Below are positions 45,458-54,689 of a stretch of DNA of 64,000 nucleotides, one piece after another. The position numbers and the translations under genes were made by a program. Location of the stretch: contig NZ_BMMQ01000003.1 of the NCBI RefSeq assembly GCF_014646015.1, positions 186,001 to 250,000 of the forward strand, in the 5' to 3' direction. The stretch's first letter is position 1. Every line of letters begins with the position of its first letter. The notes under the pieces are model-generated. The model was not told the DNA's origin. It saw only the letters and a program-made list of their open reading frames with translations, and did not search any database. Source of the stretch: Microbacterium nanhaiense (GTDB taxonomy: Bacteria > Actinomycetota > Actinomycetes > Actinomycetales > Microbacteriaceae).

Positions 45458-46609
45458 ATGACCACCGCACCCGCCGTTCCCTGGGGCGACGCACTCGGCC
45501 AGGAGGCTGCCGTCGAGGTGCTGCGGCAGGCCGCGTCCGACGCTTCGAAGCTCGCCCACGGCTGGCTCCTGACGGGCCCTCCCGGATCCGGTCGCTCGAC
45601 GCTCGCGCGCGCCTTCGCCGCGGCGCTCATCGCGCGCGACGAGCGCGATGAAGCGACGATGAAGCAGGTGCTCGCGGGCACGCACCCGGATCTGACGCTT
45701 CTGAAGACCGAGGGCGTGATCATCACGATCAAGGACGCCCGCGCAATCGTGGAACGGTCGTACTATGCGCCGAGCGCGGGCCGATTCCGCGTCGTGATCA
45801 TCGAAGACGCCGATCGCATGGCCGAGCGCACGTCGAACGTGCTGCTGAAGGCCCTCGAGGAGCCGCCGGAGCAGACGATCTGGATCCTCTGCGCGCCGAG
45901 CGACGCCGATCTGCTGCCGACGATCCGATCGCGCGTGCGCATGCTCCGGCTCCGCGAGCTCGAGACGAGCGATGTGGCGCGGCTGCTCGTCGAACGCACC
46001 GGTGTGGATCCGCAGCTCGCGGAGCAGTCGGCGCGCCATGCGCAGAGGCACATCGGGATGGCGCAGCGGCTCGCGACGGACGAGGCGTCGCGCACACGGC
46101 GCGACGAGACAGTGCGGGACGTGCTGGCGCTGAAGGGCGTGGGCGGCGTCGTCGACGTAGCGGCCAGGATCGTCTCCGCGGCGAACGACGATGCGAAGGC
46201 GCTCACTGCCGAGCGCGACGAGGCCGAGCGCGCGTCGTTCCTGCGCACGATCGGCGTTGCCGACGGGGCGCGCATCCCACCGGCGGTGCGCAGCCAGCTC
46301 AAGGCTCTCACCGACGACCAGGAGAAGCGTTCCAAGCGCAGCGTGCGCGACGGCCTCGACCGGGTGCTGACAGACCTGCAGTCGGTGTTCCGCGACATCG
46401 TGCTCCTGCAACTGGGCCGCGACCGCGAGCTCATCAACCTCGAATACCGCGAGGAGATGCGCGTCAAGGCCGAGAAATGGACAGCCGAGCGCACCCTCAC
46501 GATCCTCGACCACATCGCCGAGACTCGCGAGGCGCTCGAGCGCAACGTGCAGCCGGCGCTCGCGTTCGAGAGCCTCCTGCTGACCGTCGTGACCGGAAGG
46601 AAACCGTGA
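45458..46609 (+). CDS. holB: DNA polymerase III subunit delta'
   Basis: Clamp-loader subunit, 383 residues, AAA+ fold. Visible are TGPPGSGRSTLARA (Walker A, Arg in place of Lys), VVIIEDADRM (Walker B region) and ALEEPPEQTIWILCAPS (sensor region). The Cys-rich zinc module normally present before VLAGTHPD is missing; the segment reads RDERDEATMKQ. TAGGCT and six bases (GGATCC) precede the ATG at 45458, a leaderless pattern. tmk, its common upstream partner in actinobacteria, is not here. The stop overlaps the next GTG. Confidence 0.9.
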   Translation: MTTAPAVPWGDALGQEAAVEVLRQAASDASKLAHGWLLTGPPGSGRSTLARAFAAALIARDERDEATMKQVLAGTHPDLTLLKTEGVIITIKDARAIVERSYYAPSAGRFRVVIIEDADRMAERTSNVLLKALEEPPEQTIWILCAPSDADLLPTIRSRVRMLRLRELETSDVARLLVERTGVDPQLAEQSARHAQRHIGMAQRLATDEASRTRRDETVRDVLALKGVGGVVDVAARIVSAANDDAKALTAERDEAERASFLRTIGVADGARIPPAVRSQLKALTDDQEKRSKRSVRDGLDRVLTDLQSVFRDIVLLQLGRDRELINLEYREEMRVKAEKWTAERTLTILDHIAETREALERNVQPALAFESLLLTVVTGRKP

Positions 46610-48129
46610 TCCGCCGCCTCTTCGCTGCCCTCGCCGTGGTCGGTGCGCTCGCCGCATCCGCCGCCTGCACGCCGCAGCCCTCGCGCCCCGAGGTGCCGGA
46701 GAAGCCGCCGGTGACCGACGGGGTTCCCGAGGAGCTGCTGTCGTTCTACCAACAGCAGCCGCAGTGGGAGGACTGCGCCGACGGCTTCCAGTGCGCGACG
46801 ATCGACGCGCCGCGAGACTGGGACAACCCCGCCGACGGCACGATCGAGCTCGCGATGACACGTCCGGCCGATCGACCTGCAGATCCGCAGAGCTCGCTGC
46901 TCGTCAATCCGGGCGGCCCCGGCGGATCCGGGATCGAATACGTGCAGTCGTCGATCGGGTACGACGGCTTCGGTGAGGCCCTTCTCGACACCTTCGACAT
47001 CGTCGGCTTCGACCCGCGCGGGGTGGGGGAGTCCACGCCTGTGGCGTGTCTCGACGCCGATGACATGGACGCCTACCTGTACGACATCCCGTCGGGCGCG
47101 CGCGGATCCGAAGAGTGGGAAGCCGAGTTGGAGGCGGGGGCAGAGACCTTCGCGGCCGGATGCGAGGAGTCGTCCGGCGACATCCTGCCGTTCATCACGA
47201 CCGAACAGTCGGCGCGCGACATGGATCTGCTGCGCGGAGTGCTGGGCGATCGGAAGCTGAACTACCTCGGCTTCTCGTACGGCACCTACCTCGGTGCGAC
47301 ATACGCCGAGCTGTTCCCTCAGAACACGGGGAACCTCGTCCTCGACGGGGCGATGGATCCCTCGGTGTCGTCGAGCGAGGTGGGGCGCTCGCAGGTCGTG
47401 GCGTTCGAGAAGTCCCTCGGCACGTATCTCGAGGCTTGCCTTGAGGCCTCGGCATGCCCGTTCCGCGGCACGCTCGATCAGGCGTACGACGGCGTCGCCT
47501 CGCTCCTCGCCCGCCTCGATCGCAACCCTCTTCCGACCGCGGACGGTCGAGAGCTGGGCGGCGACGCGATGATGCTCGGCATCGTCGTGGCGCTCTACAA
47601 CGAGCAGAACTGGCCGTCGCTGACCGAGGCGCTCGCGAACGCGTCCGACGGCGATCCGGAGATGGCCATGTACCTCGCCGACTTCTACAACGAGCGGGCG
47701 CAGGGCGGCGGCTACCTGTCCAATTCGACCGAGGCCTTCACCGCGTACAACTGCATGGACTACCCGACCGAGACCGACGAGCAGTACGAGGCCGACAAGG
47801 AGTACCTCTCCGAACACGCGCCGGTCACCTGGGAGTACATGCTCGGGGCCGACCCCTGCCAGTACTGGCCCGTGCCGCCGAGCGGTGTGCGCGAACCGAT
47901 CACCGCGGCCGGTGCCGCACCGATTCTCGTCGTGGGCACCACCGGCGACCCCGCGACGCCGTACGCGTGGGCGGAGGCGCTCGCCGACGACCTCGAGTCG
48001 GGCCAGCTGCTGACTCGCAGGGGCGAGGGGCACACGGCCTACGGATCCGGCAGCGCGTGCATCGACGAGGCCGTCGAGGCCTTCCTCGTCGACGGGACCC
48101 TTCCGGAGGAGGGGCTCGTCTGCTCGTGA
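46606..48129 (+). CDS. Secreted alpha/beta-hydrolase lipoprotein (tripeptidyl aminopeptidase-like)
   Basis: A 507-residue exported protein. Residues 1-22 are a signal peptide ending in ASAAC, a probable lipobox. The catalytic domain has the oxyanion motif NPGGPGGSG, the nucleophile elbow GFSYGTYLG, and the C-terminal TAP-like segment with the acid in TTGDPATPYAWA and the histidine in EGHTAYGSG. This is the SlpD/SlpE aminopeptidase family of actinobacteria. The GTG overlaps the holB stop (GTGA) with GGAAGG upstream. Confidence 0.9.
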   Translation: MIRRLFAALAVVGALAASAACTPQPSRPEVPEKPPVTDGVPEELLSFYQQQPQWEDCADGFQCATIDAPRDWDNPADGTIELAMTRPADRPADPQSSLLVNPGGPGGSGIEYVQSSIGYDGFGEALLDTFDIVGFDPRGVGESTPVACLDADDMDAYLYDIPSGARGSEEWEAELEAGAETFAAGCEESSGDILPFITTEQSARDMDLLRGVLGDRKLNYLGFSYGTYLGATYAELFPQNTGNLVLDGAMDPSVSSSEVGRSQVVAFEKSLGTYLEACLEASACPFRGTLDQAYDGVASLLARLDRNPLPTADGRELGGDAMMLGIVVALYNEQNWPSLTEALANASDGDPEMAMYLADFYNERAQGGGYLSNSTEAFTAYNCMDYPTETDEQYEADKEYLSEHAPVTWEYMLGADPCQYWPVPPSGVREPITAAGAAPILVVGTTGDPATPYAWAEALADDLESGQLLTRRGEGHTAYGSGSACIDEAVEAFLVDGTLPEEGLVCS

Positions 48130-48222
48130 CGGATCCGGCACGCCCGGGATGCGACCAGGATTCGCGCACGCCCGCGTGAACGAGTAACATCAATACTCGT
48201 GCCGCTCACGCGGCGCGGGAAT

Positions 48223-48295
48223 GCCGCCTTAGCTCAGTTGGTAGAGCGATTCACTCGTAATGAATAGGTCGTGGGTTCGAATCCCACAGGTGGCT
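48223..48295 (+). tRNA. tRNA-Thr (anticodon CGU)
   Basis: A 73-base cloverleaf. The acceptor GCCGCCT pairs with AGGTGGC (48288-48294) with one G-U; D arm GCTC...GAGC; anticodon arm ATTCA-CTCGTAA-TGAAT; T arm GTGGG-TTCGAAT-CCCAC. CCA is not encoded. It is followed by a terminator. TAACAT (48185-48190) is a possible -10 element. Confidence 0.96.
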
Positions 48296-48301
48296 CAGAC
48301 G

Positions 48302-48327
48302 AAAGGCCCCGGGTAACCGGGGCCTTT
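48302..48327. terminator. Perfect 11-bp terminator after tRNA-Thr
   Basis: AAAGGCCCCGG (48302-48312) pairs with CCGGGGCCTTT (48317-48327) around GTAA. The flanking A and T runs make it work in both directions, for the tRNA and for the thioesterase gene ending at 48344. Confidence 0.92.
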
Positions 48328-48343
48328 CCGCGTTGTCGTGCAG

Positions 48344-48904
48344 TCACTCCCACACGCTGGGGGCGGGCCGGCGGGTGCCCGGAAGGCGCGTCGCATCGGA
48401 CCACACGTGCATCCACTCGGGTGCCTCGGGCAGCTCGCCCTCGAAACCCAATGCGCTGAAGAGCTCCTCGTGCGAAACGGACCCGCCGGAACGGCGGAGG
48501 ATCCGCCCCCTCACGATCGCGCGCGCGTAGACCTCGCCGTCGACGACGGCGCGATGCTCCATGTAGAGCGCCTTCTCGTCGTGTCCGATCCATCGCGTCT
48601 CGATGTCGAAGCGGGTGAACAGCTCGAGCGATTTGCGGAAGGTGATCGTCTCGTTCGCGACCACGGCGTACCAGCCGTTCTCGCGGAAGGCATCACCGAG
48701 GCCCGTGCGGGCGGTCATGTCCCAGCGGCCGAGGTCGAAGAGCGACAGGTATCGGCCGTTGTTCATGTGCCGGAGCAGGTCGATGTCGGTCGGCAGCGTC
48801 GTCAGGCGGATCCGCGTCACCGCGTCGAGGGGCACGGTCCCCTCGCGCCGGCGGCGCAGCTTCGCGCGGAGCATGATGATCAGGGTGCGCCAGAGTACGT
48901 TCAC
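48344..48904 (-). CDS. Thioesterase (4HBT-like, hotdog fold)
   Basis: A 186-residue protein of the acyl-CoA thioesterase-like group related to THEM6. The hotdog motif RHMNNGRYLSLFDLGRWD carries the Asn/Asp region used in this family, and an N-terminal hydrophobic helix (VLWRTLIIML) may attach it to the membrane. The GTG at 48904 is chosen because TAACGT ends eight bases upstream (leaderless pattern). A longer frame from TTG at 48964 would run through that promoter into the rhomboid gene. Substrate unknown. Confidence 0.8.
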   Translation of the reverse strand: MNVLWRTLIIMLRAKLRRRREGTVPLDAVTRIRLTTLPTDIDLLRHMNNGRYLSLFDLGRWDMTARTGLGDAFRENGWYAVVANETITFRKSLELFTRFDIETRWIGHDEKALYMEHRAVVDGEVYARAIVRGRILRRSGGSVSHEELFSALGFEGELPEAPEWMHVWSDATRLPGTRRPAPSVWE

Positions 48905-48947
48905 GAGGGCCCACGTTAGCGCCGCTGAGCGCCGATCTTCGAGCGCG

Positions 48948-49559
48948 TTATGCGGATCCCACAATGGGGCGGCGCTTCGGCCGTAGCGCGTGGGCGGCGA
49001 TGGCGCCGCCGATCGCGCCGCCCACGTGACCCTGCCACGACACGTTCGCTCCGGCCGCGAAGATGCCGGTCAGCATCGTCGCCCCGTAGAGCGAACCCAC
49101 GACGAGCGCGATGGCGCCATAGAGGATCCCGCGTCCGACCGAGGGAGCGAAGAACGCGCGCACCATCAGGTAGCCGAAGTAGCCGAACACGACGCCGGAT
49201 GCGCCCACCGTGACGGTGCCGGGCGAATTGATGACCCATGCGAAGATGCCGCTGGACGCGGCCGTGATGCCCGTGACGATCCAGTAGCGCCGTGTGCCCT
49301 CGAACGCGATCAGGACGCCGAGGATCGCGAACGGCACGCTGTTGGCGATGATGTGGCCCCAGCCGGAGTGCAGGAAGGGTGAGGTGACGAGGCCGATCAG
49401 CCCGGGCGGATCCCACGCCTCCACGCCGAAGGTGTAGTTGAGGCGGTAGCGGACGATCACGTTCACGAACTGCACCGCCCAGATGACGGCGAGCAGGATG
49501 AGCGGCTGCATGGCGGCCTCGAGCAGGGGTCGGCGCGGTGCGGGCGTCGGCGTGGTCAT
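48948..49559 (-). CDS. Rhomboid-family intramembrane serine protease
   Basis: A 203-residue protein with six hydrophobic segments. The catalytic serine is in GASGVVFGYFGYL and the histidine in SWQGHVGGAIGG; the HSGWGHIIAN motif in the second segment and the early loop WDPP also fit. It cleaves membrane proteins within the bilayer; the substrate is unknown. CAGACT (one base off the -10 consensus) ends six bases before the ATG. It is 43 bases upstream of the thioesterase. Confidence 0.92.
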   Translation of the reverse strand: MTTPTPAPRRPLLEAAMQPLILLAVIWAVQFVNVIVRYRLNYTFGVEAWDPPGLIGLVTSPFLHSGWGHIIANSVPFAILGVLIAFEGTRRYWIVTGITAASSGIFAWVINSPGTVTVGASGVVFGYFGYLMVRAFFAPSVGRGILYGAIALVVGSLYGATMLTGIFAAGANVSWQGHVGGAIGGAIAAHALRPKRRPIVGSA

Positions 49560-49645
49560 GCGACCAGTCTGTCACCGAACGACCCTGCTTCCGTCGGAGC
49601 GGCGTAGCGTGGAGGCACCGACGAACCCCTACCCGAGGAGGATCC

Positions 49646-50290
49646 ATGGCACGCGTGCTCATCATCGGCGGACACGGCAAGGTGGCAATGCGGTTGGCCC
49701 CGCTCCTGATCGATCGCGGCGACGAGGTCACGAGCGTCATCCGCAACCCCGATCACGCATACGAGGTTGGGCAGACGGGTGCTTCGCCCGTCGTCGCCGA
49801 CGTCGAGACGCTCGACGAGGCGGCACTCACTGAGGTGTTCCGCGGTCACGACGCGGTCGTGTGGTCGGCGGGCGCCGGGGGAGGGGATCCGCAGCGCACC
49901 CGCGCGGTCGACCTCGACGGCGCGGTCCGATCGATGTCGGCGGCGGCCGCCGCCGGCGCGACGCGCTACGTGATGGTCTCCTATCTGGGGGCGAGCCGCG
50001 ATCACGGTGTGCCCGAGGACAACTCGTTCTATGCGTATGCCGAGGCGAAGTCGATCGCGGACGAGCACCTCCGCGGGACCGACCTCGATTGGACGATCCT
50101 CGCCCCGGGGCCGCTGACGCTCGACGAGCCCACCGGGCTCATCGAGGTCGAGGAGCCCGGCGACGGGCGGGTGACCCGCGGCGATGTCGCGGCCGTGGCG
50201 GCGGCGGTGCTCCACGACCCGTCGACGATCCGCCGCACCATCGCCTTCGGCAATGGATCCGTGCCGATCGCGGACGCGATCCGCGGTTGA
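49646..50290 (+). CDS. NAD(P)-binding protein (atypical short-chain dehydrogenase)
   Basis: A 214-residue protein with an N-terminal Rossmann motif IIGGHGKVAMRLAPLL and the YAEAKSIADEHL segment that holds the Tyr-x-x-x-Lys of extended-type reductases. It resembles NmrA/YwnB-like proteins. These often bind NADP and act on small substrates or as redox sensors; nothing here tells which. The ATG follows GAGGAGGATCC. Confidence 0.85.
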   Translation: MARVLIIGGHGKVAMRLAPLLIDRGDEVTSVIRNPDHAYEVGQTGASPVVADVETLDEAALTEVFRGHDAVVWSAGAGGGDPQRTRAVDLDGAVRSMSAAAAAGATRYVMVSYLGASRDHGVPEDNSFYAYAEAKSIADEHLRGTDLDWTILAPGPLTLDEPTGLIEVEEPGDGRVTRGDVAAVAAAVLHDPSTIRRTIAFGNGSVPIADAIRG

Positions 50291-50299
50291 GAACGCGGA

Positions 50300-50329
50300 T
50301 TGGGCCGCACAGCGGACGTGAACTAAACT
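50300..50329 (+). promoter_or_regulatory. Promoter of tRNA-Lys
   Basis: TTGGGC (50300-50305) and TAAACT (50324-50329) are 18 bases apart. The mature tRNA begins seven bases after the -10 element, so the 5' leader would be very short or absent. Confidence 0.6.
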
Positions 50330-50336
50330 CGTCTGC

Positions 50337-50409
50337 GGGCCTATAGCTCAGCTGGCAGAGCATCGGACTTTTAATCCGCGGGTCGCGGGTTCGATCCCCG
50401 CTGGGCCCA
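50337..50409 (+). tRNA. tRNA-Lys (anticodon UUU)
   Basis: A 73-base cloverleaf. Acceptor GGGCCTA pairs with TGGGCCC (50402-50408) with one G-U; anticodon loop CTTTTAA between CGGA and TCCG; T arm GCGGG-TTCGATC-CCCGC. CCA is not encoded. Confidence 0.96.
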
Positions 50410-50414
50410 CACCG

Positions 50415-50451
50415 AGAAGCCCTCGGAGCGTGCGTCGCTCCGAGGGCTTCT
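50415..50451. terminator. 16-bp perfect terminator between tRNA-Lys and trmL
   Basis: AGAAGCCCTCGGAGCG (50415-50430) pairs with CGCTCCGAGGGCTTCT (50436-50451), loop TGCGT. It serves the tRNA and, from the other strand, the trmL gene. Confidence 0.92.
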
Positions 50452-50495
50452 GTGTATTCCGCGAGCGGCATATGATCCGCCGCCTCGCGGCGTTG

Positions 50496-50969
50496 TCAGA
50501 CGCCGCCGCCGAAGTCGTTCTGGCGCCAGGCCTCGAAGGTCGCGATCGCGGCGGAGTTGGAGAGGTTGAGCGAGCGGATCCCGGGGCGCATGGGGATGCG
50601 CAGGAGCCGGGTGACGCGCGGATCCGACATGATCTCCGGCGGGAGGCCGGTCGGCTCGGGGCCGAACATGAGTGCGTCGCCGGGCTCGTAGGACACGTCG
50701 GTGTAGCGGTTCTCGGTGTGGCCCGTGAACGCGTAGATGCGGCCCGTGCCCTCGGCCTCGAGGTGGGTCACAAGCGCGTCGAAGTTCGGGTGGATCGTGA
50801 CGTGCGCGAGGTCGTGGTAATCCAGGCCGGCCCGCTTCAGCTTGGTATCGCTCATCTCGAAGCCGAGCGGCTCGACGAGGTGCAGCATGTTGCCGGTCGC
50901 GGCCGACGTTCGGATGGCGTTGCCCGTGTTCTGGGGGATGCGGGGCTCGAAGAAGACGATGTGGAACAC
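50496..50969 (-). CDS. trmL: tRNA (cytidine34/uridine34-2'-O)-methyltransferase
   Basis: SPOUT-class enzyme of 157 residues that methylates the wobble ribose in certain tRNA-Leu species. N-terminal FFEPRIPQNTGNAIRT, FGPEPTGLP, and the C-terminal knot motif RSLNLSNSAAIATFE are characteristic. The ATG at 50969 follows GAGGGGTG. Confidence 0.92.
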   Translation of the reverse strand: MFHIVFFEPRIPQNTGNAIRTSAATGNMLHLVEPLGFEMSDTKLKRAGLDYHDLAHVTIHPNFDALVTHLEAEGTGRIYAFTGHTENRYTDVSYEPGDALMFGPEPTGLPPEIMSDPRVTRLLRIPMRPGIRSLNLSNSAAIATFEAWRQNDFGGGV

Positions 50970-51075
50970 CCCTCGACGCTACTCCCGTCCGCCGAGCATT
51001 GGTGGGGAGAACGGCACCCAACTGGTCAACCGGTACGATGAATGACGTCAGGTCGCGTCAGGAAAGGGCAGGCGG

Positions 51076-53898
51076 ATGAACGAACGTCACAATGGGGTCG
51101 ACACCCTCGCTCCCGTGGACCCGCTGCTCGTGGAGGCGCTCGAGCAGATCGGTGCCGAGGTTGGCGTGCGCGCGACGGACCGACTCGCCGCCGCCCACGA
51201 TGCGTCCCACTACCTCCTCACGCCGCGCGCCGTCGTCACGGCCCGCACCGCCGAGGACGTGGCGGCGACCTTCCGCGCCGCACGCGCCCAGGGCGTCCCC
51301 GTGACGTTCCGATCGGGCGGCACGAGCCTGTCCGGGCAGGCGGGATCCGACGGCGTTCTGATCGATACCCGCCACCACTTCCGCGGGATCGAGGTGCTCG
51401 ACGGGGGCGCGCGCGTGCGCGTGCAGCCCGGCGCGACGGTGCGGGCGACGAACACGAGGCTCGTCCGTCGGAAGCGGAAGCTGGGGCCGGATCCGGCGAG
51501 CGAGATCGCGTGCACGATCGGCGGCGTCGTCGCCAACAACTCCTCCGGGATGTCCTGCGGAACGCACGCGAACACCTACCGCACGCTCGAGTCGGCCGTC
51601 CTCGTGCTCCCAAGCGGAACCGTCGTCGACACGGGTTCACCGGGCGCCGACGAGCGCCTCCGCGCCGCGGAGCCGCGGCTCGTCCGCGGTCTCGAGCGGA
51701 TCCGAGACCGGATCCGGCAGAACCCCGACTCGGTGGCGACGCTGACGCGCCTGCACGCGATCAAGAACACGATGGGCTACGGCCTGAACTCCTTCCTCGA
51801 CTTCGACGAGCCCGTGAAGATCCTCGAGCACCTCGTGATCGGATCCGAGGGAACCCTCGCCTTCGTCGCCGAGGCGACCTTCCGCACGGTGCCGATCCTG
51901 CCGCACGTCTCGACGGGCCTGCTCGTGTTCGCGAACCTCGCCGACGCGACTGCCGCGCTACCCGCCCTCGTTGCCGCCGGCTTTGCGACGATCGAGCTGC
52001 TCGACGCGGCCTCGTTGCGGGTTGCGCAGCGTGACCACGAGGCGACGAAGGAGCTGCGCGCGCTCGCCGTCGTCGATCACGCCGCCCTGCTGGTGGAGTT
52101 CCAGGAGGCGACGCCGGCCGAGCTCGAGGCCCGCTCGGAGGCGGCGTCGGAACTCCTCTCGCGCCTGCCGCTGGCGTCACCCGCGGCGATGACGACGGAT
52201 CTGGTGACGCGCGCCCAGCTGTGGCACATCCGGAAGGGCCTGTTCACGACCGTCGCCGAGGCGCGGCCCTCGGGCACGAACGCGCTCCTGGAGGACATCG
52301 CGGTTCCCGTCGAGCGGCTCGGCGAAACCTGCGAGCGGCTCATCGAGCTGTTCGACAAGCACGGCTACGAGGAGAGCGTGATCTTCGGCCACGCGAAGGA
52401 CGGCAACATCCACTTCCTCGTGAACGAGCGATTCGATGACGCGGCGAACCTCGCGCGCTACGAGGCGTTCACGGAGGAGATGGTCGAGCTCGTGCTCTCT
52501 CGCGGTGGCACGCTCAAGGCCGAGCACGGCACGGGCCGAATCATGGCCCCGTTCGTGAACCGCCAGTACGGCGACGAGCTGTACGAGGTGATGTGGGAGG
52601 TCAAGCGACTCGTCGACCCGGAGGGGCTACTCAATCCGGGTGTGCTGCTGACGGAGGATCCGCTCGGCTACACGCGCGACCTCAAGACGGCGCCGACCGT
52701 CGAGAGCGAGGTCGATCGATGCGTCGAGTGTGGGTACTGCGAGCCGGCGTGTCCGTCGAAGGACGTGACACTCACGCCCCGCCAGCGCATCGTGCTGCGC
52801 CGCGAGATGGAGCGCGCCCGCGCGGCGGGTGACACGGCCCTGGTGAAGACGCTCGAGAAGGAATACGGCTACGACGGCATCGACACCTGCGCGGTCGACG
52901 GCATGTGTCAGATCGCCTGCCCCGTGCGCATCAACACGGGCGACCTCGTGCGCCGCCTGCGCAAGGAGAATCAGAACGCCATCTTGCAGGCGGGCTGGAA
53001 CGTCGCCGCGAAGAACTGGGACACGATCAGCGGGGTCGGCGGCAAGGCGCTGTCGTTCGCCGATGCCCTCCCGACCGCGCTCCCGAAACTCGCCACGCAG
53101 CTCGGTCGCGCGGTCCTCGGATCCGACACCGTGCCGCTGTACACGGCAGACCTGCCCGGGGGTGGATCCCGTCGGCCGCTCGTGAACGCCGACGAGCCGG
53201 AGGCGATCTACTTCTCGTCGTGCACGACCACGATGTTCGGCCCCGTCGGCGGAGACGGTGTCGCGCAGTCGTTCCTCCGCCTGTGCGAGCGCGCGGGTGT
53301 GCGGGTGGCGACGCCCGACGACCTGCCCTCGCTCTGCTGCGGCACGCCGTGGAAGTCGAAGGGCCTTTCGCGGGGGTACGCCAAGATGACGTCGCGGGTG
53401 GCGTCGTCGCTGCTCCGCGCCACCGACAATGGCCGCCTGCCCGTGGTCTGCGACGCCTCGAGCTGCACCGAGGGCCTCGAGGTGCTGCTTGCCGCGGCGG
53501 ATGAGCACGGGATCCGAGTGATCGACGCGGTTGCCTTCGTCGACGAGCGGATCCTGCCGGCGCTTCCCGCGGGGCAGAAGGTGGAATCGGTGACGGTGCA
53601 CCCAACCTGCTCGTCGGCGCACCTGGGCATCGTCGAGGCGCTGACGCGCGTCGCCGGCGCCGCGGCCGAGGAGGTCGTCGTGCCCGAGGATTGGGGTTGC
53701 TGCGGCTTCGCGGGCGACCGCGGGATGCTTCACCCCGAGCTGACCGAGAGCGCGACGCGCGCCGAGGCCGCGGACGTTGCGGCCGCCGGATCCGCGGTGC
53801 ACGCGTCGCTCAACCGCACGTGCGAGCTCGGCATGACCCGCGCGACAGGTCACGAATACCGCCACATCCTTCAGCTGCTCGACGACGCGACCGCGTGA
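51076..53898 (+). CDS. FAD-binding and Fe-S dehydrogenase (D-lactate dehydrogenase type)
   Basis: A 940-residue fusion. Residues 45-240 are a PCMH FAD-binding domain (VVTARTAEDVAAT, RSGGTSLSGQA, ANNSSGMSCGT). Residues 270-525 form the FAD-oxidase C-terminal domain with the HAKDGNIHF metal site. Two cysteine clusters, CVECGYCEPACPS (from 549) and CAVDGMCQIACPV (from 605), bind 4Fe-4S centres. The end holds two CCG domains (SLCCGTPW; DWGCCGFAG). This is the Dld/GlcDF-type enzyme that oxidises D-lactate or a related 2-hydroxy acid and passes electrons to the respiratory chain. Its 3' end overlaps the convergent ABC gene by 28 bases. Confidence 0.92.
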   Translation: MNERHNGVDTLAPVDPLLVEALEQIGAEVGVRATDRLAAAHDASHYLLTPRAVVTARTAEDVAATFRAARAQGVPVTFRSGGTSLSGQAGSDGVLIDTRHHFRGIEVLDGGARVRVQPGATVRATNTRLVRRKRKLGPDPASEIACTIGGVVANNSSGMSCGTHANTYRTLESAVLVLPSGTVVDTGSPGADERLRAAEPRLVRGLERIRDRIRQNPDSVATLTRLHAIKNTMGYGLNSFLDFDEPVKILEHLVIGSEGTLAFVAEATFRTVPILPHVSTGLLVFANLADATAALPALVAAGFATIELLDAASLRVAQRDHEATKELRALAVVDHAALLVEFQEATPAELEARSEAASELLSRLPLASPAAMTTDLVTRAQLWHIRKGLFTTVAEARPSGTNALLEDIAVPVERLGETCERLIELFDKHGYEESVIFGHAKDGNIHFLVNERFDDAANLARYEAFTEEMVELVLSRGGTLKAEHGTGRIMAPFVNRQYGDELYEVMWEVKRLVDPEGLLNPGVLLTEDPLGYTRDLKTAPTVESEVDRCVECGYCEPACPSKDVTLTPRQRIVLRREMERARAAGDTALVKTLEKEYGYDGIDTCAVDGMCQIACPVRINTGDLVRRLRKENQNAILQAGWNVAAKNWDTISGVGGKALSFADALPTALPKLATQLGRAVLGSDTVPLYTADLPGGGSRRPLVNADEPEAIYFSSCTTTMFGPVGGDGVAQSFLRLCERAGVRVATPDDLPSLCCGTPWKSKGLSRGYAKMTSRVASSLLRATDNGRLPVVCDASSCTEGLEVLLAAADEHGIRVIDAVAFVDERILPALPAGQKVESVTVHPTCSSAHLGIVEALTRVAGAAAEEVVVPEDWGCCGFAGDRGMLHPELTESATRAEAADVAAAGSAVHASLNRTCELGMTRATGHEYRHILQLLDDATA

Positions 53899-54689
53899 GC
53901 GGCGCGCCCCCGCGCGGCGCGCGCCGACCAGCGCCCGCCGTGGTGGGCGACGGCGATGGGGTAGTCGAACGCCTCGGTGACCAGCTCGGTCGTGAGGACG
54001 TCGCGTGCGGCGCCCCGCGCCAGCACGCGGCCCTCCGCGATGATCATCGCGTGCGTCGTTGACTCCGGAAGTTCCTCGAGATGGTGCGTGACGAGCACCG
54101 TCGCGAGCGAGGGGTGGGTGCGGTGCAGGTGGTCGACGGTCTCGAGTAGCTGCTCGCGCGCCGCGACGTCGAGGCCCGTCGACGGCTCGTCGAGCAGCAG
54201 GAGCGGCGGATCCATGAGCAGCGCTCGTGCGATCAGAGTGCGTCCCCGCTCACCCTGGGACATCGTCGGCCAGCGCGCGGACTCCTTGCCCGCGAGGCCG
54301 AGCATGTCGATGAGTTCGTGCGCGCGCCGGAACAGGCAGGGTGTGGGCTCCCAGCGCATCATCCGTTCGTTCGTGCCCGTCGCACCGGTCAGCACGACAT
54401 CGAGGACCGAGAGGGGTGACGAGACGGCATGCCGTGGGTTCACGTGTCCGATCTGCTCGCGCAGCTTCCTGATCTCGACGCGTCCGAGCTGTTGCCCGAG
54501 CACGAACACGGACCCCCGGGTCGGGTGCTCCTGCGCGCCGCACATGGTGAGCATGGTCGACTTTCCGGCCCCGTTCGGGCCGATGAGCGCCCAGTGTTCA
54601 CCGGCCCGAACGGTGAGGGAGATGTCGGTGAGCAGCTGCCGCCCGCCGCGCACCACGTCGACCGAATCGAGCCTCAGAATCTCCGTCAT
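53871..54689 (-). CDS. ABC ATPase without membrane partner (ModF/YlmA-like)
   Basis: A 272-residue ABC ATP-binding protein with Walker [10 protein letters not shown], an atypical signature MSQGERGR, Walker [13 protein letters not shown] and the switch region LVTHHLEEL. No permease or binding protein is adjacent, so it is either a soluble ABC protein or works with distant parts. The start overlaps the leuA stop by four bases (ATGA), so it is translated behind leuA and should fall under the same leucine attenuation. Confidence 0.85.
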   Translation of the reverse strand: MTEILRLDSVDVVRGGRQLLTDISLTVRAGEHWALIGPNGAGKSTMLTMCGAQEHPTRGSVFVLGQQLGRVEIRKLREQIGHVNPRHAVSSPLSVLDVVLTGATGTNERMMRWEPTPCLFRRAHELIDMLGLAGKESARWPTMSQGERGRTLIARALLMDPPLLLLDEPSTGLDVAAREQLLETVDHLHRTHPSLATVLVTHHLEELPESTTHAMIIAEGRVLARGAARDVLTTELVTEAFDYPIAVAHHGGRWSARAARGRAAHAVASSSS

